Positions 26,511 to 35,957 of a stretch of 64,000 bases of DNA are shown here, piece after piece. The translations under genes were made by a program, and so were the position numbers. Positions within the stretch are counted from its first letter, which is position 1; every line of letters begins with the position of its first letter. The stretch spans positions 310,001 through 374,000 of the forward strand of contig NZ_FZNX01000004.1 of NCBI RefSeq assembly GCF_900188355.1, written 5' to 3'. Source of the stretch: Lutibacter flavus. Its GTDB lineage: Bacteria > Bacteroidota > Bacteroidia > Flavobacteriales > Flavobacteriaceae. The notes beneath the pieces were generated by a model that saw only the letters and a list, made by a program, of their open reading frames with translations, was not told the DNA's origin and searched no databases.

Positions 26511-28544
26511 ATGAAACAATCGTTTTTAAAATACACTCTTTTAGTTGCTATAACAGTTGGTAGTTTATTCAGTTGTAATGAAAAAGGTGAAAAAGAAACT
26601 TTTTCTAAAACTACTGCATCTTCTAAAGAAACAACCAATTTAGTAGTTGATTTTAAAGATACTGGGATTAAAATACAGCCAACTATGTATGGTGTCTTTT
26701 TTGAAGATATCAATTTTGCAGCTGATGGTGGATTGTATGCTGAAATGATTAAGAACCGCTCATTTGAATTTACAAATCCCTTTATGGGATGGCTTCAGCC
26801 TAATAGCAACAAGCATTCATTCAATTTAAAATCTGGCATTGCTTCTGCAATTAAATATGTAGGAAATCCAAGTAATAGAAATTATTGCAGAGTTAAAATT
26901 AATAGCGATAAAGGATATGCTTTAATAAATGAGGGATTTCGTGGAATGGGAATTCATAAAGATGCTAAATACAATTTTTACATAGCCGCATTAAAAAGAA
27001 GTGGAGATATTAAAAAAATAAGCATTCAATTTATTGATAAAGAAGGAGTTGTTTTAGGTGAAACTAATATTGTTCCAACTTCAACAGATTGGAAAAATTA
27101 TACAGCACAACTTATAGCTTCAAAAACAGAAGAAAAAGCACAACTTAAAATCACTTTTGAAGGAACTGGGGAAATTGATTTAGATATGATTTCTTTATTT
27201 CCAGTAGATACCTGGAAAGGAAGAAAAAAAGGTCTTCGTAAAGATTTGGTACAATTATTAGAAGATATGGATCCAGGTTTTTTGCGTTTTCCGGGTGGTT
27301 GTATTGTTGAAGGTAGAACTTTAGCACGTCGTTACCAATGGAAAAAAACAGTGGGCCCAGTTATAGATAGAGAGATTTTAGTGAACAGATGGAATACCGA
27401 GTTTGCTCACAAACCAGCACCAGATTACTACCAAAGTTTTGGATTAGGTTTTTTTGAATATTTCCAACTTTCAGAAGATTTAGGAGCAGAGCCATTGCCA
27501 ATTTTAAGTTGTGGTATTGCTTGTCAGTTTAACACAGGAGAATTAGTTCCAATGGAAGAGTTGGCTCCTTATGTACAAGATGCATTAGATTTAATTGAAT
27601 TTGCAAATGGTTCAATTAATACTCCTTGGGGTAAAGTTAGAAACGAAATGGGGCACCCAGAAAAGTTCAATTTAAAATATATTGGAGTTGGTAATGAGCA
27701 ATGGGGACCAGCTTATATTGAAAGATATAAAGTTTTTGAAAAAGCAATTAAAGCTAAATATCCAGAAATAATTATTGTCTCGGGAAGCGGACCTTTCCCT
27801 GATGGAGATTATTTTGAATATGGAATGGAGGAATTGAAAAAATTAAATGCTGAAATTATTGATGAGCATTATTATAGAAGTCCAGAATGGTTTAGAGAAA
27901 ATGCAAATAGATATGATAGTTACAATAGAAACGGACCAAAAATATTTGCAGGTGAATATGCAGCTCACCCAAAAGAAGTAGAAGATGGTCCGAAGGAAAA
28001 CAATTGGGAAGCAGCGCTTTCTGAAGCTGCTTTTATGACTGGTTTAGAGCGTAATGCAGAGGTTGTACAATTAACATCGTATGCACCTTTAATGGCTCAT
28101 ATTGATGCCTTTCAATGGGCTCCAGATATGATTTGGTTTAACAATTTGCAATCCTATGGAACGGCAAATTATCAGGTTCAAAAAATGTATGCAACCAATA
28201 AAGGAACTGATTTGCTTTCTATAACTAAAGACGGTAAACCTTTAACAGGTCAGGAAAATTTATATGCAACAGCAGCGAAAGATGCAGATAAAAAAGAGGT
28301 GATTATTAAATTGGTAAATACATCAAATAATTCTCAAAATGTAATTGTTAATTTATCTGATAAAAGATTGAATTCAAAAGGAACAATTACAATTTTAACT
28401 AGTGAAAAATTGGTAGATGAAAACTCTTTTATAGCACCAAATAAGATAAGCCCAAAAGAAACTGAGTTTGAATTAAAAGGAAGTAGAGCAGAGGTAAACT
28501 TACAACCAAATTCTTTCACTATTTTGAAATATAATGTGAGGTAA
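26511..28544 (+). CDS. Large GH51 alpha-L-arabinofuranosidase lipoprotein
   Basis: The 677-residue protein has a lipobox (GSLFSCNEK) and the long GH51 architecture. IQPTMYGVFFEDINFAADGG opens the domain, and a carbohydrate-binding-like insert spans about residues 85-235. Then come LRFPGGCIVEG, the acid/base Glu396 in GVGNEQWGP, the nucleophile Glu482 in FAGEYAAH and a C-terminal beta domain. It differs from the 520-residue GH51 at 16911, and paired short and long GH51 enzymes are common in Bacteroidota arabinan loci. It is the last gene before the 155-bp gap that carries the araB operator. Confidence 0.9.
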   Translation: MKQSFLKYTLLVAITVGSLFSCNEKGEKETFSKTTASSKETTNLVVDFKDTGIKIQPTMYGVFFEDINFAADGGLYAEMIKNRSFEFTNPFMGWLQPNSNKHSFNLKSGIASAIKYVGNPSNRNYCRVKINSDKGYALINEGFRGMGIHKDAKYNFYIAALKRSGDIKKISIQFIDKEGVVLGETNIVPTSTDWKNYTAQLIASKTEEKAQLKITFEGTGEIDLDMISLFPVDTWKGRKKGLRKDLVQLLEDMDPGFLRFPGGCIVEGRTLARRYQWKKTVGPVIDREILVNRWNTEFAHKPAPDYYQSFGLGFFEYFQLSEDLGAEPLPILSCGIACQFNTGELVPMEELAPYVQDALDLIEFANGSINTPWGKVRNEMGHPEKFNLKYIGVGNEQWGPAYIERYKVFEKAIKAKYPEIIIVSGSGPFPDGDYFEYGMEELKKLNAEIIDEHYYRSPEWFRENANRYDSYNRNGPKIFAGEYAAHPKEVEDGPKENNWEAALSEAAFMTGLERNAEVVQLTSYAPLMAHIDAFQWAPDMIWFNNLQSYGTANYQVQKMYATNKGTDLLSITKDGKPLTGQENLYATAAKDADKKEVIIKLVNTSNNSQNVIVNLSDKRLNSKGTITILTSEKLVDENSFIAPNKISPKETEFELKGSRAEVNLQPNSFTILKYNVR

Positions 28545-28629
28545 CCATTTTTGAGAGAAAAAAGGTTAAACAGTGTATAAAGCAACTAAAATTTAATTAT
28601 TGATGAATTAATACTAACATTTGAACAAA

Positions 28630-28660
28630 TTTAACAAGTGTTTTATTTACACTTGTTAAA
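28630..28660. promoter_or_regulatory. Proposed AraR operator before araB, perfect inverted repeat
   Basis: Arms TTTAACAAGTGT (28630-28641) and ACACTTGTTAAA (28649-28660) are exact reverse complements around a 7-bp spacer. It covers the -33 region and ends 8 bp before the TATATTTG element, so a bound repressor would block RNA polymerase. It is the best copy of the motif in the window and defines the consensus ACAAGTGT-N7-ACACTTGT. Confidence 0.8.
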
Positions 28661-28668
28661 AAATATGT

Positions 28669-28676
28669 TATATTTG
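28669..28676 (+). promoter_or_regulatory. TAnnTTTG -7 element for the araB operon
   Basis: TATATTTG fits the Bacteroidota -7 consensus. It is 24 bp before the chosen araB ATG and 8 bp after the operator, giving a short leader of about 17 nt. Confidence 0.65.
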
Positions 28677-28699
28677 TATCAGTGTATAAAGAAAATGAA

Positions 28700-30394
28700 A
28701 TGAAAAATTATGTAATTGGATTAGATTATGGTTCAGATTCTGTTAGAGCAGTTCTTATTGATACTGAAACAGGACAGGAATTAGCATCAAATGTTCACTA
28801 TTATCAAAGATGGAAAAATAATGAATACTGCAATGCAGCTATAAATCAATTCCGTCAACATCCATTAGATCATATTGAGGGACTAGAGAATACCATAAAA
28901 TCAGTTGTAAAAAATGGAAAAGTAAATCCAGAGCTCATAAAAGGAATTTGTATTGATACTACTGGTTCTTCTCCAATTCCTGTAACTGAAGATGGAACTC
29001 CATTGGCTTTAGTAAAAGGTTTTGAAAACAACCCGAATGCCATGATGGTTTTATGGAAAGACCATACTGCAATTGGTGAAGCCAATGAAATAAATGAATT
29101 GGCATCAAATTGGGGAGGTGAAGATTTTACCAAATATGAAGGAGGAATTTATTCATCGGAATGGTTTTGGGCAAAAATATTACACGTTATAAGAGAAGAT
29201 GAAGTAGTTAAAAATGCAGCTTTTACTTGGTTAGAGCACTGTGATTTAATGACTTATCTTTTAATAGATAATAAAGATTTAAAAACTTTTAAAAGAAGTA
29301 GATGCGCAGCAGGGCATAAGGCAATGTGGCACGAAGACTGGAATGGGTTACCACCAGAAGAATTTTTACGTCAATTAGACCCATATTTAGCAAAACTTCG
29401 GGGAAACTTATATGATGAAACTTATACTTCAGATGTTGTTGCTGGAAATTTAAGCACTGAATGGGCGAAAAAACTTGGATTAAGCACTAACACAGTTATT
29501 TCTGTTGGTACTTTTGATGCGCATTCTGGAGCGGTTGGGGCTAAAATAGATAATAACACATTGGTTCGCGTTATGGGAACTTCAACTTGTGATATTATTG
29601 TTTCTCCTAAAGAAGTTATTGGAACTAAAACTGTTAGAGGTATTTGCGGTCAGGTTGATGGTTCTGTTATTCCAGGGTTAGTTGGTTTAGAAGCTGGTCA
29701 GTCTGCTTTTGGTGATTTATTGGCCTGGTTTAAAGGAGTTTTGGATTGGCCGATTGAGAATTTGGTATTGAATTCTCAAATTTTAACTGAATCACAAAAA
29801 AAACAATTAAAAGAAGAAATTGATTCAAATTTAATAAAAATATTGAGTGAGCAAGCTGAAAAAATTCCCTTGTCAGAAAGTATTCCAACAGCTTTAGATT
29901 GGATAAACGGACGAAGAACTCCAGATGCTAATCAGGAATTAAAAGCAGCAATGTCTAATTTATCTTTAGGGACAAAAGCACCACATATTTTTAAAGCTTT
30001 GGTAAATGCAATCTGTTTTGGTTCTAAAAAAATAGTGGATAGGTTTGAAGAGGAAGGAGTAAAAATAGACAGTGTAATTGGAATTGGTGGTGTGGCTAGA
30101 AAATCAGGTTTTATTATGCAAACGTTAGCAAATGTTTTAAATAAACCTATTAAAGTTGCAGAATCTGATCAGGCTCCAGCTTTGGGTGCAGCTATTTATG
30201 CAGCAGTTGCAGCAGGTATTTATCCAAATGTAATTGAGGCTAGTAAAAAAATGGGAAGTGATTTTGAAGCTGAATATTTCCCTGAGCCAGCTAAAATTGA
30301 AGCCTACAAAGATTTGATGCAGTCTTATACAGAACTAAGTTCATTTATAGAAAATAATTCACTTAAAAAGTTAGCCCATGAGTTCCAAATATAA
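28700..30394 (+). CDS. araB: L-ribulokinase
   Basis: ATG 28700 (MKNYVIGLDYGSDSVRA) is preferred over GTG 28682, which lies too close to the predicted transcription start. The 564-residue FGGY kinase opens with the phosphate-binding GLDYGSDSVRAVLID. It continues with CIDTTGSSPIPV, KRSRCAAGHKAMWH, SVGTFDAHSGAVGA, RVMGTSTCDI and the C-terminal GIGGVARKSGFIMQ adenosine motif. Length matches bacterial AraB (about 560). It phosphorylates L-ribulose to L-ribulose 5-phosphate. It overlaps araD by 17 bp and is controlled by the AraR-type operator just upstream. Confidence 0.93.
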   Translation: MKNYVIGLDYGSDSVRAVLIDTETGQELASNVHYYQRWKNNEYCNAAINQFRQHPLDHIEGLENTIKSVVKNGKVNPELIKGICIDTTGSSPIPVTEDGTPLALVKGFENNPNAMMVLWKDHTAIGEANEINELASNWGGEDFTKYEGGIYSSEWFWAKILHVIREDEVVKNAAFTWLEHCDLMTYLLIDNKDLKTFKRSRCAAGHKAMWHEDWNGLPPEEFLRQLDPYLAKLRGNLYDETYTSDVVAGNLSTEWAKKLGLSTNTVISVGTFDAHSGAVGAKIDNNTLVRVMGTSTCDIIVSPKEVIGTKTVRGICGQVDGSVIPGLVGLEAGQSAFGDLLAWFKGVLDWPIENLVLNSQILTESQKKQLKEEIDSNLIKILSEQAEKIPLSESIPTALDWINGRRTPDANQELKAAMSNLSLGTKAPHIFKALVNAICFGSKKIVDRFEEEGVKIDSVIGIGGVARKSGFIMQTLANVLNKPIKVAESDQAPALGAAIYAAVAAGIYPNVIEASKKMGSDFEAEYFPEPAKIEAYKDLMQSYTELSSFIENNSLKKLAHEFQI

Positions 30395-31079
30395 AGCCTT
30401 AAAACAAGAGTGTTATGAAGCCAATATGGAGCTAAATGCTTTGGGATTGGTAATTTACACTTTTGGAAATGTGAGCGCAGTTGATAGAGAAAATGGTGTT
30501 TTTGCAATAAAACCAAGTGGAGTTCCATACGAAGTTTTAAAGCCAGAAGATATGGTGGTTTTGGATTTTGATAACAATATAATTGAAGGAACAATGCGAC
30601 CATCATCCGATACAAAAACCCATGCATATTTATATAAAAACTGGGATGATATTGGAGGTATTGCACATACGCATGCAATGTATTCAGTTTCTTGGGCACA
30701 GTCTCAATTAGATATTCCAATTTTTGGAACTACACATGCAGATCATTTAACAACAGATATTCCTTGCGCGCCTCCCATGAGTGATGAGTTGATAAAAGGA
30801 AATTACGAGCACAATACAGGAATTCAAATATTGGACTGTTTTAATAATAAAAATCTTTCTCATAAAGAAGTAGAAATGGTGTTGATAGGAAATCACGGTC
30901 CGTTTACTTGGGGAAAAGATGCTGCAAAAGCGGTTTATAATAGTAAAGTATTGGAAACGGTTGCACAAATGGCCTATTTAACATTGCAAATAAACTCAAA
31001 TGCACCTCGATTAAAGGATTCATTAATAAAAAAACATTACGAACGTAAACACGGAAAGAATTCGTATTACGGTCAATAA
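30378..31079 (+). CDS. araD: L-ribulose-5-phosphate 4-epimerase
   Basis: The 233-residue protein is a class II aldolase/epimerase of normal length. Zinc ligands are His97 and His99 (IAHTHAMYSVSWAQ) and His173 (NHGPFTWG); PSSDTKTHAYLY and TTHADH are also conserved. It converts L-ribulose 5-phosphate to D-xylulose 5-phosphate, the entry into the pentose phosphate pathway. The start lies inside the last codons of araB, indicating translational coupling. Confidence 0.93.
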   Translation: MSSKYKALKQECYEANMELNALGLVIYTFGNVSAVDRENGVFAIKPSGVPYEVLKPEDMVVLDFDNNIIEGTMRPSSDTKTHAYLYKNWDDIGGIAHTHAMYSVSWAQSQLDIPIFGTTHADHLTTDIPCAPPMSDELIKGNYEHNTGIQILDCFNNKNLSHKEVEMVLIGNHGPFTWGKDAAKAVYNSKVLETVAQMAYLTLQINSNAPRLKDSLIKKHYERKHGKNSYYGQ

Positions 31080-31101
31080 TAAATTTAAATAGTTATTTCA
31101 A

Positions 31102-32610
31102 ATGATTGATATATCTCAAAAAGAAATTTGGTTTGTAACAGGAAGCCAACATTTATACGGAAACGAAACGTTAAAACAAGTTGCAGAAAATTCTCAACAA
31201 ATTGTAAAAGGATTTAATGCTTCTAAACACATTCCAGTAAAAATAATTTTTAAACCAACAGTAACTACTCCAGATCAAATTTTAAATGTTTGTCAGGCAG
31301 CAAATGCTAAAAAAAACTGTATTGGGATAATTGCGTGGATGCATACTTTCTCACCTGCAAAAATGTGGATTGGTGGTTTAAGAATTTTGAATAAACCTTT
31401 ATGTCATCTGCATACGCAGTTCAATGCTGAAATTCCTTGGGAGACAATTAATATGGATTTTATGAATCTGAATCAATCTGCTCATGGAGATAGAGAATTT
31501 GGTTTTATTATGTCTAGAATGCGTAAAAAACGCAAAGTAGTTGTTGGTCACTGGCAAGAAGAACGTGTTCAGAAAAAATTAGGAATTTGGTCTAGAGTTG
31601 TATTAGGCTGGGATGAATTACAGCATTTAAAAGTTGCCAGAATTGGTGATAATATGCGTGAAGTAGCCGTAACGGAAGGTGACAAAGTGGAAGCTCAAAT
31701 TCGTTTTGGTTTTACTGTAAATGGATACGATTCGTCTGATGTTGTAAAACACATCAACAAAGTTTCTGAAGGTGATTTAAATGATTTATTAGCTATTTAT
31801 GAAACTTCTTATCAATTAACTCCATCCATTAAAAAAGGTGGAGCGCAAAGAGATTCTTTGGTTGAATCGGCCAGAATTGAGCTAGGATTAAGAGCATTTT
31901 TAGAAGAAGGTGGCTTCATGGCATTTACGGATACTTTTGAAAATTTAGGAGAATTAAAACAATTACCTGGTTTAGCTGTTCAACGCTTGATGGCCGATGG
32001 TTATGGTTTTGGTGGTGAAGGAGACTGGAAAACAGCTGCAATGGTTAGAGCCATGAAAGTAATGAACTATGGCTTAGAAGGTGGTACTTCTTTTATGGAA
32101 GATTATACATATCATTTTACACCTCAAAAATCATATGTTTTAGGTTCTCATATGTTAGAAATTTGTTCATCAATTGCTGAAGGAAAACCGACTTGTGAAG
32201 TACATCCTTTGGGAATTGGAGGAAAGGAAGATCCTGCAAGATTGGTATTTAATGTTGCTGCTGGAAATGCTATCAATGCTTCTTTAGTTGATATGGGAAA
32301 TAGATTTAGATTAATTGTAAACGAAGTTGAAGCAGTAAAACCAATGGGCGATTTACCAAAATTGCCGGTAGCGAGAGTTTTATGGGACGCAAAACCAAAT
32401 TTAGAAGTGGCGGCAACGGCTTGGATTTTAGCCGGAGGTGCTCATCATACAGTATATAGCCAAGTGGTAACAACTGAATATATGGAAGATTTTGCCGATA
32501 TTGCAGGTATTGAATTATTAGTAATTGACGATAAAACTACAGTAAGAGAATTTAAAGATAAAATTAATTCAAATGAAGCTTATTACCATATGTTTCAGCA
32601 CGGTCTATAA
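31102..32610 (+). CDS. araA: L-arabinose isomerase
   Basis: The 502-residue protein matches AraA throughout ([13 protein letters not shown] at the N-terminus). The metal ligands Glu306 (GGEGDWK), Glu333 ([10 protein letters not shown]), His350 (LGSHMLE) and His448 or His449 (GAHHTV) sit at nearly the same numbers as in the Escherichia coli enzyme. It isomerises L-arabinose to L-ribulose in the cytoplasm. It starts 22 bp after araD; the gene order araB-araD-araA plus transporter and the araR regulator parallels Bacteroides arabinose operons. Confidence 0.95.
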   Translation: MIDISQKEIWFVTGSQHLYGNETLKQVAENSQQIVKGFNASKHIPVKIIFKPTVTTPDQILNVCQAANAKKNCIGIIAWMHTFSPAKMWIGGLRILNKPLCHLHTQFNAEIPWETINMDFMNLNQSAHGDREFGFIMSRMRKKRKVVVGHWQEERVQKKLGIWSRVVLGWDELQHLKVARIGDNMREVAVTEGDKVEAQIRFGFTVNGYDSSDVVKHINKVSEGDLNDLLAIYETSYQLTPSIKKGGAQRDSLVESARIELGLRAFLEEGGFMAFTDTFENLGELKQLPGLAVQRLMADGYGFGGEGDWKTAAMVRAMKVMNYGLEGGTSFMEDYTYHFTPQKSYVLGSHMLEICSSIAEGKPTCEVHPLGIGGKEDPARLVFNVAAGNAINASLVDMGNRFRLIVNEVEAVKPMGDLPKLPVARVLWDAKPNLEVAATAWILAGGAHHTVYSQVVTTEYMEDFADIAGIELLVIDDKTTVREFKDKINSNEAYYHMFQHGL

Positions 32611-32633
32611 TTAACTAACTAAAACCAACTATT

Positions 32634-33809
32634 ATGAATGTATTGAAACGATCCTTAGCAGTTTTAAGCTTAATTAGTTTTGCTTATATAAGTGTGCAGT
32701 GTAAAGAAAATAAAAAAGATAAAAGTAATGAAATGGTTAGTGAAATAAAAAATCCAATAACGATAGCAAAAGAAGCTTATGGTGTAACTTCTGATAGTAT
32801 AAATGTTGAGAGTTATACTTTGAAAAATGAAAAGGGAATGGAAGTTACCATTATTACTTATGGAGGGATTATTACAACATTAAAAGTTCCAAATAAGGAT
32901 AATAAAATTGAAGATGTTGTTTTGGGTTATAATTCAATTGAGGAGTATCAAAAAAGCACGCCATATTTTGGAGCATTAATTGGTAGGTATGGTAACAGAA
33001 TTGCAAAGGGTAAGTTTTCTTTAGATGGAATTGAATATACTTTAGCTGCAAATGATGGCTCAAATCATTTACACGGGGGTGTTAAAGGTTTTGATAAAGT
33101 AGTTTGGACTGCAGAAGTTTTAGAAGATACAGGTTCTTTAAAACTATCTTATTTAAGTAAAGATATGGAAGAAGGATATCCTGGAAATTTGGAAACTGTG
33201 GTTATTTATAAATTAACTAATGATAATGAATTAGAAGTTTCTTATGAAGCAACTACTGATAAAAAAACCATTGTTAATCTTACGCAACATTCTTATTTTA
33301 ATTTATCCGGAGATTTTTCTAAGCCTATTTTAGATCACGAAATAACAATTAATGCAGATAAATTTGTTCCAGTTGATGCTATTTTAATTCCTACGGGAGA
33401 ATTGAAAGATGTAGCGAATACTCCTTTTGATTTTAGAGTAGCAAAATCAGTTGGGCAAGATATTGAAGTAGAAAATGAGCAACTTAAAAGAGGTTTAGGA
33501 TATGACCATTGTTGGGTTTTAAATAATCAAAATGAAGGGATAAGATTAACTTCATCTGCTTATCATAAAGAAAGCGGACGGTTACTTGAAGTTTTTTCGG
33601 ATGAACCAGGAATTCAGCTTTATACAGGGAATTTCTTAGACGGAACTTTGCCTAATAAGCAGGGAGGAACTTATGGGCATAGAACAGGTTTTTGTTTGGA
33701 AACTCAACACTATCCAGATTCTCCAAATCAGAAAGACTTTCCGTCAGTGGTATTAAATCCAGGAGAAAAATATAAAACAACTACTTCATTTAAATTCTCT
33801 GTAAAATAA
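32634..33809 (+). CDS. Aldose 1-epimerase (mutarotase), exported lipoprotein
   Basis: The 391-residue protein has a lipobox (AYISVQCKEN), so it acts in the periplasm. The mutarotase fold is clear: YGGIITTLKVPN, GRYGNRIAKGKF, NHLHGG, the catalytic His in TQHSYFNLSG, DHCWVLN, and the catalytic Glu region FCLETQHYPDSPN. It interconverts alpha and beta anomers of arabinose released by the arabinosidases, so that the transporter or isomerase is not limited by anomer. It ends 4 bp before the symporter gene. Confidence 0.9.
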   Translation: MNVLKRSLAVLSLISFAYISVQCKENKKDKSNEMVSEIKNPITIAKEAYGVTSDSINVESYTLKNEKGMEVTIITYGGIITTLKVPNKDNKIEDVVLGYNSIEEYQKSTPYFGALIGRYGNRIAKGKFSLDGIEYTLAANDGSNHLHGGVKGFDKVVWTAEVLEDTGSLKLSYLSKDMEEGYPGNLETVVIYKLTNDNELEVSYEATTDKKTIVNLTQHSYFNLSGDFSKPILDHEITINADKFVPVDAILIPTGELKDVANTPFDFRVAKSVGQDIEVENEQLKRGLGYDHCWVLNNQNEGIRLTSSAYHKESGRLLEVFSDEPGIQLYTGNFLDGTLPNKQGGTYGHRTGFCLETQHYPDSPNQKDFPSVVLNPGEKYKTTTSFKFSVK

Positions 33810-33813
33810 TAAT

Positions 33814-35433
33814 ATGAAAACATTAGACACATTTGATTGGATTTCCATAAGTATTTACTTTCTAATATTGATTGGTATCGTTGTTTGGGTTGTTCGAAAA
33901 AAACAGGCAAATACCGAAGATTACTTTTTAGCAGGTAGAAATGTTGGTTGGTTTGTAGTTGGAGCATCTATTTTTGCCTCAAATATTGGATCGGAACACG
34001 TTGTTGGATTAGCAGGAGCGGGAGCAGGAAATAAATTACCAATGCTTATTTATGAAATTCAGGCTTGGGTAGTGTTGCTTTTGGGTTGGGTTTTCCTTCC
34101 TTTTTATGCTAGAAGTGGTGTGTTTACAATGCCTGAATTTTTAGAAAAACGTTTTGATGCGCGCTCTCGCTGGATACTTTCAGTATTTTCAATTATAGCA
34201 TATGTACTAACTAAAATTTCGGTTACAATTTATGCAGGTGGAATAGTGGTTTCTGCTTTACTTGGAATTGATTTTTGGACTGGTGCAATTGCAACGGTAT
34301 TATTAACCGGTTTATACACTGTTTTAGGGGGTATGAGAGCCGTAGTTTATACAGAAACACTACAAGCTATAATTTTAGTAATAGGTGCAGGAGCATTAAC
34401 ATTTATAGGTTTACAACACGTAGGTGGTTGGGAAAGTATGAAAGAAACGGTAACACCAGAATACTTAAATATGTGGCGTTCTGCTTCAGATCCTGAGTTT
34501 CCTTGGCCGGCCTTATTTATTACAAGTACTATAGTTGGAGTTTGGTATTGGTGTACTGATCAATATATAGTGCAACGAACTTTAACTGCTAAAAATATTA
34601 AAGAAGGTAGAAGAGGAACTATTTTTGGTGCGCTTTTAAAATTACTTCCAGTATTTTTATTCTTAATACCTGGTGTAATTGCAGTGACTTTAAAAATGAG
34701 AGGTGAATTAGAATATGACAGTCCAGATCAGGCATTTCCTGTATTAATGAGTAATTTATTACCTTCAGGATTAAGAGGTTTAGTTGCTGCTGGTTTGTTA
34801 GCTGCTTTAATGAGTTCTTTAGCTTCTGTATTTAATTCAGTTTCTACCTTATTTACAGTTGATATTTATAAAAAATTAAGACCAAATGAGTCAGAAAAAA
34901 AATTAGTTCGAACTGGACAAATAGCAACTGTTGTTGTTGTAATTATTGGTATTATTTGGATTCCAATTATGGCAAATATTTCGGGAGTGTTGTATGAATA
35001 TTTGCAAAAGGTTCAATCGTACATTGCGCCTCCAATAACTGCGGTGTTCTTATTAGGTATTTTCCATAAAAGAATTAATGCACAAGGTGCTTTTGTGACT
35101 TTAGTTGTTGGTTTTGTGGTAGCTGCGTTTAGAATTGTATTAGAGTTGATAAAAGGTTCGTTAGATACAAGTAGTTTCTTATTTAAACTTGGAGATATGA
35201 ACTTCTTAACTTTTGGAGCTTGGTTCTTCTTATTCTGTATTGTACTTACAATTGTAGTGAGTTTAGTTACTAAAGCACCAACAGATGAAAAAGTAGAAAA
35301 TTTAACTTTTGGAACAATTTCAGAAGTAGAAAAAATTAAAAATAAAAGTAGTTATGGTTTAATAGATATAATAATTTCTGTTTTAGTTGTGGCTTTAGTT
35401 GTAGCGGTAATGATTTTCTTTAACGGGAAATAA
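33814..35433 (+). CDS. Sodium:solute symporter (SSS family), probable arabinose transporter
   Basis: The 539-residue protein has about 14 membrane segments and SGLT-type motifs: KKQANTEDYFLAGRNVGWFVVGASIFASNIGSEHVVGLAG is compressed near the N-terminus, with GLYTVLGGMRAVVYTE, WYWCTDQYIVQRTLTAKN and LMSSLASVFNSVSTLFTVDIYKK later. SSS transporters bring in monosaccharides with Na+. Last in the araBDA operon, it is the likely L-arabinose uptake system. A stem-loop follows its stop. Confidence 0.9.
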   Translation: MKTLDTFDWISISIYFLILIGIVVWVVRKKQANTEDYFLAGRNVGWFVVGASIFASNIGSEHVVGLAGAGAGNKLPMLIYEIQAWVVLLLGWVFLPFYARSGVFTMPEFLEKRFDARSRWILSVFSIIAYVLTKISVTIYAGGIVVSALLGIDFWTGAIATVLLTGLYTVLGGMRAVVYTETLQAIILVIGAGALTFIGLQHVGGWESMKETVTPEYLNMWRSASDPEFPWPALFITSTIVGVWYWCTDQYIVQRTLTAKNIKEGRRGTIFGALLKLLPVFLFLIPGVIAVTLKMRGELEYDSPDQAFPVLMSNLLPSGLRGLVAAGLLAALMSSLASVFNSVSTLFTVDIYKKLRPNESEKKLVRTGQIATVVVVIIGIIWIPIMANISGVLYEYLQKVQSYIAPPITAVFLLGIFHKRINAQGAFVTLVVGFVVAAFRIVLELIKGSLDTSSFLFKLGDMNFLTFGAWFFLFCIVLTIVVSLVTKAPTDEKVENLTFGTISEVEKIKNKSSYGLIDIIISVLVVALVVAVMIFFNGK

Positions 35434-35459
35434 GTTAACGATATATTTGATTTGGTTTT

Positions 35460-35505
35460 AAAGAGGCTTTTTGAAATGTGATTTTCACTTTTAAAAGGTC
35501 TCTTT
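35460..35505 (+). terminator. Terminator-like hairpin after the SSS transporter
   Basis: AAAGAGGC at 35460 pairs with the sequence ending GGTCTCTTT at 35505, giving an imperfect stem of about 20 bp that ends the araB operon. A T-rich stretch (TCTTTTCTTG) overlaps its right foot. Confidence 0.5.
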
Positions 35506-35530
35506 TCTTGTTGATAAATAACCTAAAGAA

Positions 35531-35568
35531 CAGATTGCTTCACTTCATTGCGTTTTGTTCACAATGAC
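35531..35568. repeat. REP-like repeated word
   Basis: CAGATTGCTTCACTTC followed after a short gap by TTCACAATGAC resembles a short palindromic repeat that is widely scattered between genes in Bacteroidota. Only one copy is present here, so the call rests on recognition of the word. Confidence 0.4.
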
Positions 35569-35623
35569 AAATCAATCAGAATGTTGATAGGTTTTAGAGT
35601 ATTTCGTTGACAATTATGTGAAA

Positions 35624-35699
35624 TATGTCATACTGAGCCTGTCGAAGTTAATTTTAATTTCAACGAATTATAATACTTCGACAGGCTCAGTATGACATA
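35624..35699. repeat. Long inverted-repeat element, copy 1
   Basis: Two exact 25-bp arms (35624-35648 and 35675-35699) containing ACTGAGCCTGTCGAAGT and its complement enclose a 26-bp AT-rich centre. The element resembles dispersed intergenic repeats of Flavobacteriia and could fold into a strong hairpin that ends transcription from both sides. Confidence 0.8.
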
Positions 35700-35710
35700 A
35701 GAATTTTATA

Positions 35711-35788
35711 TTAAAAATTTATTATAAATCTAGGATGAAGTTTCATTTTTTCTAATACTTTAGAATTTGTTGTAATTGTATTTTTGAA
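35711..35788 (-). pseudogene. Degenerate duplicate of the GH97 gene 3' end
   Basis: Read on the minus strand, this stretch encodes NTITTNSKVLEKMKL...FIINF and a stop, aligned with NTITPDAKLLVKMKP...FVMKF and a stop in the GH97 gene that ends at 35958. Stop codon, frame and length agree. An in-frame stop lies just upstream at 35789-35791. It follows inverted-repeat copy 1 just as the real gene end follows copy 2. Confidence 0.75.
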
Positions 35789-35865
35789 TTAAGAAGAAAG
35801 TAATTTAACCTCTTGGTAAGGGTGATTGCAATATTTCAATTGATTTTGTGCGAAATGATAATAAA

Positions 35866-35941
35866 TATGTTAAACTGAGCGTGTCGAAGTTGATTTTAAT
35901 TTCAACTAATTATAATACTTCGACATGCTCAGTATGACATA
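35866..35941. repeat. Long inverted-repeat element, copy 2
   Basis: Arms 35866-35890 and 35917-35941 share the core of copy 1, with a few mismatches (ACTGAGCGTGTCGAAGT on the left). The centre is nearly identical to that of copy 1. It ends 17 bp before the GH97 stop codon. Confidence 0.8.
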
Positions 35942-35957
35942 AGAGTTTAATTCATAA

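Larger units (their letters stand above)
35434..35957. other. Convergent intergenic region with repeats and a GH97 remnant
   Basis: This 524-bp gap between the convergent SSS transporter and GH97 genes contains a terminator-like hairpin (35460-35505), a short REP-like word (35531-35568), two copies of a long inverted-repeat element (35624-35699 and 35866-35941) and, between them, a degenerate copy of the GH97 3' end. No intact gene is present. Confidence 0.75.

Noticed and set aside
28682-28699. GTG start for araB
   Set aside because: It is only 6 bp after the TATATTTG element, likely before or at the transcription start; ATG 28700 gives the normal AraB N-terminus.
30325-30720. 131-codon antisense frame over araB/araD
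   Set aside because: It lies opposite well-conserved enzyme genes and has no recognisable domain.
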